Assembly (NCBI GenBank): GCA_030549495.1
Contig: JAUIRK010000920.1
Span: 558,001-622,000 of the forward strand
DNA: 64,000 bases
Direction of reading: 5' to 3'
Source: Nectonema munidae
Taxonomy: Eukaryota > Nematomorpha > Nectonematoida > Nectonematidae
The position numbers and the translations under genes are program-made. Below, in pieces: positions 48,531-59,798 of the stretch; within the stretch, counting starts at the first letter, position 1, and the number at the start of each line of letters is the position of its first letter. Under the pieces are notes generated by a model. The model was not told the origin of the DNA. It worked only from the letters and a program-made list of their open reading frames with translations, and made no database searches.

Positions 48531-49826
48531 GTTACCAAGTCTTGCAAGTTTCTTACAACAAAATTTTGTCGATGAAGAACTATATACCAAAAGCAAGAGA
48601 TGCCTTCACACTTCAGCTTACATATTGATTATAATCAAGTTTTGTACTTAAATGGGATTTTAATCACTATGGTCAATTTGAAATATTAACATTTTGATGC
48701 AAAATTACTTTTTGTTTTGAAGGATGATCAATGATCATATTTCCAAAAAAAATATTAAAAATTTTTATCACACTAAAAAATGAAAGTGAATGAGTAATTG
48801 ATGTGATATATAAAAATGTGGTTTTGAGCGAAATATAGAAAAATCCATTCTTGGATATTAACAGTAGAGTGTTTTTTAATAGGAAGCATGTGATACTCAT
48901 TTTTTCCATGGTTCTAACCCTAAACGCGGATCACAAAAATGTTCAATTATAAGAGATTTAAAGAGCACCTTGCAAACACTGGAATGTAGGTATATATCTA
49001 AAACACACAGATTGTATAAATTCTGATATTGAAATGTTATTAGTCGACTGGGTAAGAGAATTTTTGCCCCATATAGACCATTTTTCCATAAAAAATTATG
49101 ACATGTCACAATGCTTATCCAAATTTTCAAGCCCCAAAACTGTTCCCCTGAATATGCTTATATTAAGACATAACTAGTCATAAAAATTGAAAAAACAAAT
49201 GTTAAATAATGATATTTAATAGTAAATATTATACCTTAAAGTTGATAAAATGAATTTTAGCTAAAAACTTTCAAAGGTAATGATGACATTGTCTTTTTTA
49301 ACCATTGGCAGATGGCTTAACTATTAGTTAATAAAGTGTTTATCACTGACACACTTGAAATACTGGTTGACTATCACGAATAGGTCATCATTGGGACTTG
49401 AAGGGTGTTAGATTAGCAGTTGCCCTGGATTAGACATGTATTCGGTTAAAATACATTTAACTTAACTATCTTGAAATTAAGATTTTTAATTTAAATTATA
49501 AGCTATTTGTTATGCTCGCGATTACTACAAGCAGAAAAAAGATAAAGACAGTTTTTATGGACTTGTTTGAAGAGAAAGAAATCAAGCTTGACATAGTGCT
49601 TTTTCGAAATGTATTTTTAATTGGTTATAACTTATTAAAAAATTTTGCATTAAATTTTTTTCTAATACTTTTTATAAACTTTTTTTAAAAAAACTTTAAG
49701 GGTTTTGATAACAAAATTAGAGACGGGTTAGTGGTAGTCAACCTTATCAGATATGAGACCTAAATTTATCCAACTTTTTTTTACATAAAAATCGATTTCT
49801 AACAGTTTTCCTCACATATGGTTTAT
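48531..49826. other. Intergenic; possible SINE head near 49311
   Basis: No gene recognised. GGCAGATGGCTTAACTATTA at 49311 resembles the start of the split SINE at 13296, but a box B is not evident, so it is left unassigned. Confidence 0.3.
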
Positions 49827-50335
49827 AGGTTGGGTGCAGGCCCGTAGCCAGCGAGGGCAGGAGGGGGCTAAGCCCTCCTCCCCCCAACTCAGATTCAGAG
49901 CCCCCCCCCAACTTAATATATTTCGATATCAATAAAGGGTTCAAAAAATGGTTTATTTTTAGAATATATATAAAAATTTGGTACTTATTAGTTATCTCCC
50001 TCCCACTTTAAAATTTTTTCAGTAATTTACTAAAAAAAATTTTTGAATGGAGGAGAGATAACCCATAACTATCAAAATTTTGTGAAAATATTTAGCCCCC
50101 CCCCCCCCCCCTTAAAAATTTTTCCAGCCCTCCCAATTGAAAAGTCCTAGCTACGGGCCTGGTTGGTTGGTTGGATATCAAAGCATTTTCAGACGTAAAA
50201 CTATATGCTCGCATTATGCTTGAAATCTTTAATCACAGTTTTTGTGAATTATTTTTAGATTCAGGAGCCTTGGGGATGAACCCCTGACCTTAATATGTTA
50301 AGCTGAGAGGTACAACCTAACAAGCAATGAGGCTG
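49827..50335 (-). mobile_element. SINE copy 2, tail interrupted by a hAT MITE
   Basis: Minus-strand copy of the SINE at 12090-12275. The head near 50335 starts CAGCCTCATTGCTTG, then GGTCAGGGGTTC (box B damaged), CATAATGCGAGCATATAG and TGCTTTGATATCCAACC. Its (CCAA)n tail is split by the MITE at 49837-50161 and resumes at 49827-49836. Confidence 0.8.
49837..50161. mobile_element. hAT MITE (325 bp) with CAGGCCCGTAGC ends
   Basis: Inverted ends CAGGCCCGTAGCCAGCG and CAGGCCCGTAGCTAGGAC, each followed by G- or C-rich runs. 8-bp target copies GTTGGGTG (49829-49836) and GTTGGTTG (50162-50169) lie in the SINE tail. There is no coding content. The frame at 49944-49747 is not a gene. Confidence 0.85.
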
Positions 50336-50633
50336 GCTCTTCCTCATATATAGATTTGATGACGACAATTAAAAGCACAGAAAATAAAATTAAACTCTTG
50401 TAAAGCATTTTTATATATGAAGTTAAAATTATAATTAGAGAAAATAATTTATATTTTTTTTAATTTGAAAATATTCAAATAAGTTTATATAATTGATAAA
50501 TTTGCATATAGATATTTTTTCTAAAATCATGAATAGATGGAAGAAAATTTAGACTTTAGATTGTTCTTTATAAAATGCATGAAGATTTTTATAGATCAAT
50601 TTTTCAATAATGTGAGATGATATATTATAAAGA

Positions 50634-52751
50634 TTAAGATTTTTTTTCTTCATTATTTTCACTTATTTTCTTCAGTTCATTTTTATTTCTTGCTTCTTCC
50701 AATTCAATTTGATTATGATAAGTACCTGTGCTCATTTTATTACTTCGATTTGATCTATAGAAGACTTCATCATTGCCTTTGTATTGGGAATTTTTTCGCA
50801 ACCTATCCATAAGGGTTAATTTTCTCTTCCGTGTGTATTTCTCTTCATCATCATACATCTTCATTTTTAGGGAGCCATTTGCCAATTCGTCATTGAGTGA
50901 GTAGCGACTATATGTTCTTGACTGTCTGGATTGAAGCATCAAGCCATCGATTATTTGATGGAAGTTTTCAGTGGAAATCAGGCTTTTCCTTGTAGCGCTT
51001 TCATTTTGAAACATCAACATGTTTAGTGTGTTAACATCCCATCCTCTCGTCTTGAGAATGTCTATGATTTCTTCTTCATTCAATTTTGCGGCTTTTTCTT
51101 CGAGCTTAACTTGTTTTGTTCGATTTGATTTTCTGGTAAAAAATTTTTTAATGTAATGACTCTCCCATTCTAAGATGTTTTGTCGTATTCTATTCATTCC
51201 CATGTGTCCTGTAATACCCTCGATACAAGCTCCAACGTGATCCAAACTATCACCAATCAAAATGCTTATCATTTTTTCATTCTTTTCATCATTTTTCTCG
51301 CTAATCAAGCCCAAAACGTTGATAATTGGCTTAATTGTTATACCTTGAAGAAAAGAGGTGACCAAAACTACGAAGACTGTTGTTGTTAGAAAGACGTTTT
51401 TAGTTTTGGCACCAAGCACTTGATCATCAATAATCGTTGCAAGTGAGTATGAAATAATTCCCCTTAAACCACCATACGAAATGAAAAATATGTCAATGTT
51501 GGAAAGTTTTTCTCGTCTTCTTGTATTTGCCAGTTTTATTAACGCTACGCTGATAATACCTCTGAAGACAAAACAGTAAGTAAGAGTTAAGAAAGAGAAT
51601 GAAGTGTTCCATATATGTTTGTCGTTAACAACGGAAAATCCGAGAAATAAAAAGATCAGTGCTTCACATATATTGCATAGTGTTTTTAAAATATAGTTTA
51701 TAGCTGTGCTTGAATTCTTGCTTACATTACAGCCGATGTAATCTTTGGCAAAAATTCCCCAGAAGATCAATGACAAAATTCCTGATAGCTTGAACATATG
51801 AGCAGTAAGGTAGGAAGCATATGCTAGACTTAACACTACCACCGGCTCAACGACTTCCATTTTATGCGTAAACTTTGTGATATATGCTGCCGCCAAGGCA
51901 AATACAAAGCCTATTAACGGAGATAATGTCAAAACGGAGATGAAAGAAGCCAAACTTGCTAAGTAGTCCATGACTCCCAAGCTGGCATACTTGGAAATAA
52001 AGACAAACGAGTAAAAAATGTTGAAAAGTACCACCGATAATCCGTCATTGAGCAAAGATTCGCCAAGCACAACGATGAAGAGATTGTGATTGACAGAACA
52101 ACTTGAAAAAACGGCAAGGATTGCTACAGGATCTACTGCGGATATGAGTGAAGCGAAAAGCATGTTATCAAGAAGGGGAATTTGAAAGCTTGTTTCCGTT
52201 TTCATTGAGCCAAATAGAGCTCCAGCTATTGCGAAAGTAGTTAACGCTGTTCCTACAATGGCAAGTAGCAGTATTGATCCGATGTTGTCGAAGAAGAGAC
52301 GCTTTGGCAAAAAATAGGCTGACTCAACAATAATCGGCGGTAAAAGGTACACAAAGATTATGCTTGGGTCCGGTGAAACTATCGTGACTTTAGTGAAATA
52401 GAAAATGATGCCAAAAAATAAGCCAATCAAAATCAATAAACAAGATTCTGGGATATTTGATTCGAGAGCATGGAATGAATGAAATGCGAGTTTAGACAAG
52501 CAAACGATGAGTAGCCAGGCTGAAGCAAAGAGGGGAAGTTGAACATGACTGATCTCTATATCAAATACTTTGTAGCGTAATTCTACGTGAGTATACGTTT
52601 TATTAACTGTCAGATTATTATTATCTCCTTGAAGAGTGTCATTCAAATCCAGTGGTATACTTTCATTTTTTGTTGAGGAAGATTTGTATCGAGATGACCG
52701 ATTGAGTATAATAATAAGAATAGTCAAAAGGCTACTTGTATAAAATTTCAT
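50634..52751 (-). CDS. Na+/H+ exchanger, SLC9 family, single exon
   Basis: Predicted electroneutral Na+/H+ antiporter of 705 residues in a cell membrane. A signal-like hydrophobic N-terminus (about 5-17) is followed by about 12 membrane segments between residues 72 and 480. Family motifs in order: FVYLLPPIIVESAYFLP (133-149), SAVDPVAILAVF (204-215), GESLLNDGLSVVLF with the Asn235-Asp236 pair of electroneutral exchangers, MEVVEPVVVLSLAY, SGILSLIFWGIF, FLFLGFSVV, and SYGGLRGIISYSLA (425-438). The cytosolic tail has the HVGACIEGITGHMG block seen in plasma-membrane NHE1-5/Nhe2-like proteins and a charged end. It is intact with no intron. The frame is open for 32 codons upstream of the chosen Met without another ATG, so an upstream exon is possible. 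Subfamily placement is inference. Confidence 0.88.
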   Translation of the reverse strand: MKFYTSSLLTILIIILNRSSRYKSSSTKNESIPLDLNDTLQGDNNNLTVNKTYTHVELRYKVFDIEISHVQLPLFASAWLLIVCLSKLAFHSFHALESNIPESCLLILIGLFFGIIFYFTKVTIVSPDPSIIFVYLLPPIIVESAYFLPKRLFFDNIGSILLLAIVGTALTTFAIAGALFGSMKTETSFQIPLLDNMLFASLISAVDPVAILAVFSSCSVNHNLFIVVLGESLLNDGLSVVLFNIFYSFVFISKYASLGVMDYLASLASFISVLTLSPLIGFVFALAAAYITKFTHKMEVVEPVVVLSLAYASYLTAHMFKLSGILSLIFWGIFAKDYIGCNVSKNSSTAINYILKTLCNICEALIFLFLGFSVVNDKHIWNTSFSFLTLTYCFVFRGIISVALIKLANTRRREKLSNIDIFFISYGGLRGIISYSLATIIDDQVLGAKTKNVFLTTTVFVVLVTSFLQGITIKPIINVLGLISEKNDEKNEKMISILIGDSLDHVGACIEGITGHMGMNRIRQNILEWESHYIKKFFTRKSNRTKQVKLEEKAAKLNEEEIIDILKTRGWDVNTLNMLMFQNESATRKSLISTENFHQIIDGLMLQSRQSRTYSRYSLNDELANGSLKMKMYDDEEKYTRKRKLTLMDRLRKNSQYKGNDEVFYRSNRSNKMSTGTYHNQIELEEARNKNELKKISENNEEKKS

Positions 52752-53266
52752 AGGATTTAATTTAACAACTTTACTAAGATTATCTTCGCCATGTGCAAGA
52801 GCATTTTTTGTTGATTCTGCTCGATAAAATGGTTGAAGATTTTAAATCTTGGAAGAATTCAATTATATTTCTTAAAAAAGAAAAGCAAACTTTAGATAAA
52901 TTTATCATTCATTATAATAACATGTATTTATAAAATGCATGCACTATTGTTTATACAATTTCGTATAATACTAGGTACACGGTTGTCTATATTCATGGAC
53001 TTCCTAGCACAAGGCCTTGAATTCATATCAAGCATTAAATATTCATGGCTTATAGTTCGAAACAAATTCTGCAAAACTACATTATACTCATACTTTTGAG
53101 TATAAAAAACATGTTTGACCATTCTTTCAAATTTGCATCCAATAAAATTTGGTTCTTTTATGAAATTTCGTTTTCATCACTATTTTATTTATGTTTTAGT
53201 TCGATAATGCTCGATTATATATTCTCTGACTAGTTCTAATCACACTACAAAACGGCGAAAACTGAA

Positions 53267-53297
<31 letters not shown>

Positions 53298-53910
53298 TTT
53301 ATTATGTTTTAGAGGAAAAACATAATAATTTAAAAATTGTTGTAGGATACATTGTTTTAGTTTAATATCCTTGCTAATGCAGAATTAAAACGTTAATGGT
53401 TTGAAGGTCCAAGTCATATTCTATCAAAGTTGCAATTACTTGCAACACAAAGAAAAGTTGTAGTAGATATTGTTTTAATTCTATATGGTCGAATAATAGA
53501 GCTGAAAGAAAATTTGCGTAAAAAAATAATTGAAGGAAAAAAAATTTTTTGATATAAGTTTAGAGATAAACTCTCTCAGCTTTCCAAAAACACATTTGAT
53601 CAATCCAACTGCTTCCTCTTTGCTAAATGTAATTGATTCGTCTGATCATAATATATCTTAACCACATTCAACCTCCAATTTAATATTTGTTCAAAAAAAT
53701 TATGAATGAATCAACGAAAGTACCAGAATGACCTCATAATTTTCAATCATTAGAAAGATGTGTAAAACAAGTTAGGGAAGCAGCAACCATATAGCTCCCA
53801 AGAAAAATGAGAAGAATATGATAATCCTATGAAAAATGAGAAGGCTATATTAGAAGTCAAGAAGTTATATAAATCAAAGTAAGACTTGTTTAAAATTACT
53901 AATTGAAAAA
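52752..53910. other. Exchanger upstream region; GA microsatellite
   Basis: Probable promoter region of the exchanger, without a visible core element. A GA run is at 53272-53297. The frame at 53122-52928 has no recognisable family. Nothing else is seen. Confidence 0.45.
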
Positions 53911-53995
53911 GTTCGCAAAGGAAACGCAGACGAACTATTGTTTTGCATAGAATTAAATATAGATTAGTGACGTCGTCTGCGTTCCCTTTGGAAAC
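53911..53995. mobile_element. Short foldback MITE (85 bp)
   Basis: Inverted arms GTTCGCAAAGGAAACGCAGA and GTTTCCAAAGGGAACGCAGA, each continuing CGA, with an AT-rich loop. No coding content; target duplication not identified. Confidence 0.6.
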
Positions 53996-54229
53996 ATTTA
54001 TTCTAAATGGATTAATATTGCTTTGAGGCTGAATTGTAATTTTTTTGATCTGAGGCGGAATTGTCTCGAGGCCGAATTATCACTGAAACCTTTTGCAAGT
54101 ATATATTTTTAGCGTTATTTTTTCACAAATTCACAATATTTTCAAAGTTAAATTTAGCAAGCAAAGTACAGTTCAAATTCAACATTTTTAAAAATTTTTA
54201 AATTTAAAATACATGTTTTTAGAAACCCT

Positions 54230-54870
54230 CTTCAAAAAAAACTATGCAAAATTTTCCTTATTTTATTTCTTTTTCGTCTGCCATGTTTTAAGTTGAAATG
54301 AATAAAAACTTTTTCGTCTGCTATACCTAAAAATACGTAATCAGAAATTATTTTCCTACTGTTACTCTTATAATGTGATAAATCATTTTTTGTATGCCAT
54401 GTCAAAGTTGTAATGAATATGCGTTCATTCACAATTGACGTCAACCGTTTTTACTTAATTTTACCCCCCCCCCCCCCCCTTTACATTCTAAACTTTAGAC
54501 TATTTATTTAGTTTACAAATTCTTCATTTGTCAACTTATCGACACCCCTCCCCCTCCCACTCTTTGATTGACATCAATTGTGAATTTCCCCTAAAAACTT
54601 TTTCATATGCCCTTTCGTGACCCTTTTGTGACCAGTGTATCATATATGATACATAAACAATTTTACCTTCGTCTGCTTTTTCAAATAGTTTTGTATATGA
54701 AGCTTCTGCTTTTTAATAAATAGCGCCTGATTTTTCTGGTCATTAAAGTGTTAAAATACATAATGAGAGATTATTTCCTTCTGTTACTCTTATAATGTGA
54801 TGGATAATTTTTTTTATGACATGTCTAAGTTGTAATGAATAAAAACTTTTTCGTCTGCTCTACCATTTAT
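54230..54870. repeat. Repeat cluster: duplicated TTTTTCGTCTGC block and two MITEs
   Basis: The order GTTACTCTTATAATGTGAT, then AGTTGTAATGAATA, occurs at about 54360-54420 and 54783-54845, and ATGAATAAAAACTTTTTCGT at about 54297 and 54836. Between them lie a foldback at 54427-54585 (arms ATTCACAATTGACGTCAAC / ATTCACAATTGATGTCAAT, with C-rich runs in the loop) and a piggyBac-type MITE at 54621-54750 related to the one at 41943 (ends CCCTTTTGTGACCAGTG and a TTAA at 54751). Confidence 0.65.
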
Positions 54871-55682
54871 TATATTATATTCTAATAAAATAAATGAAAG
54901 AAAATTCTATCTCTGTCAGATCAAAATGTACTTTCTTTTTTGTTTGTTTATTAACTAACTATCCATTTTTCATGACTGTCTGTATTGGAAAGAAAGTTGT
55001 TTGAGCTATGCAACAAAGTTTGTTGTATTAGTTGAAGAATAGCAAGAAGAACTTGATACTTATACAAGAAAGTATGAAGTAAGCTCTTTTTCTTCGTATA
55101 AATTTTTAATTGTATAATTTTACATACACGATCTATAAACCAAGGGATTTTTATGATAAAATTATGAACATCTCTGGTCGATAAAAGTATTTTTCTTGTG
55201 TCACCACCTCTAATTACTCATTTTTCTTGTTTGTTTACTAACGATTTTATTACGTAACATGGTCGTGTTATTATTGTTGGAAGGCATGATAATAATGTTT
55301 TAGCTCAACAATAACGTAAATGTATACAAGAATAAAAAAACAGGTTTATTTCTCCTTTTCACCTGTAATTTGAATAGTAATAAAACTAAGAAGAGTTGCA
55401 TGCTATTTCATTACGCACTTTCTTATACTTACTCTCAGCGATTTTGTAGCTAGATCTAATTGTCTATACTTTTAACGCCTGCCTGCCTGCACTTTTTGAA
55501 AAAAGCTTGTGTTCTATGGATGTTTCAAGTTTCTTTCTTCATGGATATACAATTTTTTAGGAATTCTTATTCATCTCAAACATAATAAAGGTAATTTTAA
55601 TTTCTTTTACAAATATTCAGACAAACCTTTTGTGACTTATGCAAAACAAGCCAATTAATGTTAATATAGTATTTAATATGCA
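54871..55682. other. Intergenic; no feature recognised
   Basis: AT-rich with no coding or repeat structure beyond a short GCCTGCCTGC run near 55480. Confidence 0.4.
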
Positions 55683-56880
55683 CAGGGGTCGGCAACATAT
55701 GGCACGTGTGCCAATTATGTCATATGGACTACTAGACAAAAATAAACTTTCATTTTTTGTTAGAACTATATTTCAAGATTAGAAAAGAATGGAAGTTTTT
55801 GTTTGCGAGGTGATGCTGTGAATTCCCATTTTTTGAAATCAGTTCTTTTCTTAGCAGTATATGGTAAAATTAATTAACGTCCTTACCAGGCCAAATCTAA
55901 TCAAAGACACTCTTCAAAATTGTTTCCTATTTTGGAATCATATAATATAAGTAGACACCTTTTAAACTTAAGTGGAAAGCTTTTTAAGTACTGACTTTAT
56001 TTATAATTAGAAAAATTTTTTTTAAATAAATATCCGTTTTAACAAATTTAAAAATCACATATTCTATTATTTGGTATTATAAGATTTGGCAAGCACCATA
56101 TGGTCTAGACCGGCGATTCTCAAATTCTAGTTTGTCTGGAGCCCTTGATAAGATCGAACATTGTTCGCGCAGCCCATGTGATAAACGTATTAATAATTAA
56201 GAGAAGAATAACATTAACCTCTACCAATTTAGGTTTTTGAAAAATTCAAATTGTAATTTATTATTTATTTAATGACTTGAATGCATCCGCTGTTTTGCAC
56301 TAATAAGTGTTTCAAAATCGGGTTCAATTGTATATACTTGCAAGTTTATGTCATCTTCTGCATTTAGCCGATTTCTGTATTTCTCGCACAGATAGGTCGT
56401 TGGAAATTTTACTAAGACTTCCAGGGCTTGAAGAGAGATTTGTGGAAATTCTTCTCTCAAGATAATCGAAAACTTTGTGAGTTCAGTTTCTTTAAAATTT
56501 ACTTTTCAAGTCAAAGCTTGCTGAAATATGAATCAGCTGCTCTTTTTCTTTTAAAACAAAGACTGCATATTCAAGGAATCAAGAAATGGGTTCTGAATCC
56601 AAAATGTTATCTCTGTCGGAAACAAAGTACTGTTCAACTAATGCAGCGAAAACAGTTAAATGCTGAGAGATGGAAATTTTTATATTCTTTTCCAAAATAA
56701 GCTGATTGGAAAAAAGATATTCGCATAAATTTCCAAAGCTTTCATATTTTCCATCAAGAATGCATTCTTTCCACAGAATTATTTTTTCGTTGAAGTGCTT
56801 CCCCTAGCTTGAAAATATGCAATTTCGTTGCCTTGCGATGAAGTATTTGTTTCATTTAAGTGGACAAAAATATCTGACAT
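55683..56880 (-). mobile_element. hAT relics: one terminus plus a ZBED5/Charlie-like transposase end
   Basis: CAGGGGTCGGCAACATATGG at 55683 is a hAT-type terminus. A second terminus, CGGCGATTCTCAAATTCTAG, starts near 56112. The minus-strand frame 56460-56269 reads LQALEVLVKFPTTYLCEKYR, NRLNAEDDINL and IEPDFETLISAKQRMHSSH. This is the C-terminus of ZBED5/GTF2IRD2-like hAT transposases, lacking the usual SGFS-x-L-x-x-IK segment after TYLCE. Further upstream on the same strand (about 56880-56700) are DIFVHLNETN and SSQGNEIAYFQAR. Several breaks; the N-terminal half is absent, cut off toward the minisatellite. Confidence 0.75.
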
Positions 56881-56994
56881 GTATACCAGTTTTTGAATAA
56901 AAACTTTATCTTTTCATTTAAAAGCTAATTTGTGATTTATATATTATTAAAAACTATTCATTTTTGAAAATTTTATATTTTCTGATTGTATTCA

Positions 56995-57949
56995 ATCTTG
57001 GGAGTTTTGTTTTGGTTTTCGGTCTTTTTGGTTTCTGGCGTTTTGGTTTTGGGCGTTTGGTTGGAGATTTGGTTTCCCGCGTTTTGGTTAGAGTTTTGGT
57101 TTTGGGCTTTTTGGTTGGAGTTTTGGTTTTTGGCATTTTGGTTGTAGTTTTGTTTTTGGGCGTTTTGATTGGAGTTTGGGGTTTCGGGGTTTCCGTTTTC
57201 GGCGTTTTAGTTTCGGGCGTTTTGATTTCCGGCGTTTTGGTTGGAGTTTTGATTTCCGGATTTTTGGCTGGAGTTTTGATTTTGGGCGTTTGCTCTCGCG
57301 TGTTTTGGTTTTGGGCATTTTGTTTCCGGCGTTTTGTTTGGAGTTTGGGTTTTGGGCATTTTGGTTTTGGGCGTTTTGGTTTTGGACGTTTTGTTTCCGG
57401 CGTTTTGTTTGGAGTTTTGGTTTTCGGCGTTTTGGTTTCGGGCGTTTTGATTTTGGGCGTTTTGGTTTTCGGTCTTTTTGGTTTCGGCGTTTTGGCTTCG
57501 GGCGTTTTGGTTGAAGTTTTCATTCCTGGAATTTTGGTTTTAGTTTTGGGCGTTTTGGTTTCCGGCATTTTGGTTTTGGGCTTTATGTTTGGAGTTTTTG
57601 TTTCGGGAATTTTGGTTTCGGGGGTTTTCGTTTTCGGTCTTTTGGTTTCGGCGTTTTGGTTTCGGGCGTTTTGATTTCCGGCGTTTTAGTTTCGGGCGTT
57701 TTGATTTTGGACGTTTGCTCGCGCGTTTTGGTTTTGGGCATTTTGGTTTCCGGCGTTTTGGTTTTGGGCGTTTTGGTTGGAGTTTTGGTTTTGGGCCTTT
57801 TTGTTTCGGGCGTTTTGGTTTTCGGGGTTTTGGTTTCCGAGGTTTTGGTTTCGGGCGTTTTCGTTTTCGCCCCTTTTGGTTTCGGGTGTTTTCGTTTTTG
57901 GCCCTTTTGGTTGTGGGCGTTTTTGTTTCTGGCGTTTTGACCGGGCACC
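56995..57949. repeat. Minisatellite, about 950 bp, 15-bp unit related to a transposon end
   Basis: Imperfect array of GTTTTGGTTTCGGGC-like units (about 60 copies, many 14-16 bp). The right edge reads GCGTTTTGACCGGGCACC, which inverted is GGTGCCCGGTCAAAACGC. This matches the terminus of the MITE at 35035-35427 (GGTGTCTGGTCAAAA), whose subterminal sequence already contains CCGTTTTGGTTTCGG. The Lys/Thr/Pro and Phe/Gly-rich reading frames on both strands are by-products of the array. Confidence 0.85.
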
Positions 57950-59167
57950 ATTTAAATTACATAAAGTAAATAAAGTTTTTTTTCAATTAACTTTTTCTTC
58001 ATATAATTTAACTAAATAACGGAGTAATTATTCGTCTAACTAAATAAGTAATTGTAACTTACTAACAAAATAACTAACTAATTAACAAATTTCAGCCATT
58101 TGAAATTGGACTAAGTGACCTACGAAATGAAAATCCCCTGATTTTGATTATATCTAAATTTATACTAAAAAAGTAAACGATTAATTTTTGACACATACAA
58201 AAGGGATCACAAAAATTTTCTATAAAATATTTTTAAATGACAAAAATATAACCACGAACAGGAAGGCATGTTTTTCAAAAAGAAAGAAAAACATTTTGTG
58301 GATTATTTATATTTATAAATTTTAATAAACCAATATCTGAAAATTGTGATATATTTTACTTCTTTTTTTAAATGAAAAAAATAATAAAACCACCTCAAAT
58401 GAACAGTGTCTCCATGTAAGATGCCAAATCTATTCTTAGCTAAATAAATTTTCAGTTCTTAGTGGGTCAATTTCCGATGAAAACGCTTTGTCTCGTTTCC
58501 AGTGGTTAATAGAGAGCTACAAAACATCGCACCGTGTGAGAGAGTTTATCTTTTCGACACCTCTCTTTGTACTCAGTGTTTCGTCATTTTACACTCATCA
58601 TATTACATCGTCATCTTCCATTTCATCTTCAAGCCATCAGAGTCACAATTGCTTCAACTTTTTGATATACAAGAGTGGAATCTGTGGTATGACATGCATG
58701 ATATGAAATCAGCCGTGAATGAAAGTGAGTTGTAATAACGAGCATACATGCGGTAAAGGATGCACGATATTTTATTCACCATATGCTGCTAATACATATT
58801 GATTTATTATTATTATTATTTTCGTATACGATCTTTTTCATCTTGAATTTTTATATCACTGACATCATCATCAGTGCATTATGATTATCGATCATCTGTT
58901 TGTTTCCAAGATTTCTCCGTGATTAATTATATAAATACGTAAGATCATATGCACACACACATAGTAAACGAATATAACGGATATATCCATCATCCTCCAT
59001 ACATCACGTACACGCACACTCTGTTTAAAATTTTTTGCATCGAGTCTTCTTTTAGATTCATAAATGTTAATTGCTTCTAGTCATATCGAATAAAAAGATT
59101 ATCTCCTTCAAATCTAGCGAATCTCTACCCACCTATCAAAACTTTCCCACGAAAATTTGAGCGCAAA
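57950..59167 (+). promoter_or_regulatory. Upstream region of the PDZ gene; possible non-coding exon
   Basis: 57950-58420 is AT-rich with nothing seen. 58480-58740 has a clearly lower AT content and less repeat content than its surroundings and could hold a 5' UTR exon, with possible donor-like GTGAG near 58725; this is inference. A TTA run is at 58803-58822. No core promoter element is obvious. Confidence 0.35.
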
Positions 59168-59284
59168 ATGGCTTCAGCTATAGACACTATGACGATTCGC
59201 ATGCGAAGATTTGACGAAAATACTCCTTGGGGCTTCAGACTTCAAGGAGGTGTAGGAACTTCTCAAGGTCTTCTTATTCAAAAA
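59168..59284 (+). CDS. First coding exon of a PDZ (Zasp/PDLIM-type) protein, partial
   Basis: 39 codons starting MASAIDTMTIRMRRFDENTP and continuing PWGFRLQGGVGTSQGLLIQK, then a GT donor at 59285. The block PWGFRLQGG is the hallmark carboxylate-binding loop start of Alp/Enigma/Zasp-type PDZ domains, which organise Z-discs and actin-based adhesions together with LIM domains. The exon covers strands beta-1 to beta-3 of the PDZ and ends in phase 0, as in related genes. No later exon was recognised up to 64000, so the following intron exceeds 4.7 kb or the gene continues beyond the window. The ATG is preceded by GCGCAAA with A at -3. Whether LIM domains follow cannot be seen. Confidence 0.75.
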
Positions 59285-59798
59285 GTAAAATAATTATCTA
59301 TTTCTGACGAATCTTTTTTGCTATCAGCGTGAGGTGGACAACCTTTTTTTGGATTAAAGGCCGTTTCAGTCTAAAAAATTTTTCATTCTTCATTTCTTAT
59401 GCGAACAAAAATACGAATAAAAACTACATAAATGTGCGTGATCATGAAAGAGTTGCATCGAGATGTGTTTTTTACTATTAATCAAAAAAGTTGTCCATTT
59501 GCTAATAATTTTTAGTGTCTTGCTTTATTTTCACATCATTATTTGCATTAGTAGTTTGATAATTTATTCTATCTGTTCTTCACAAACTTTTATTTTGTTA
59601 TTTTCAACCTTTTTCGCTTCTTTCAATTTTTTTTTACATAAATGTAAAAGTAAGGATGTGCTGGATAGCAAAATAAAGTAAATATTCTTACTAAAGTAGG
59701 AATTTGTTTTTTTGGGACTTTTTCATTTCTTAAAATTTAAGGTTTATTTCATTTTGTAAAATCCTCTTAATTTTACACAGCCAATACAATTATTTTAA

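Noticed and set aside
51180-51389. Plus-strand frame opposite the exchanger
   Set aside because: Antisense shadow with no domain.
56954-58019. Large Lys-Thr-Pro-rich (minus) and Phe-Gly/Val-Leu-rich (plus) frames up to 236 codons
   Set aside because: All six frames stay open because the 15-bp minisatellite unit lacks stops; no non-repeat domain is present.
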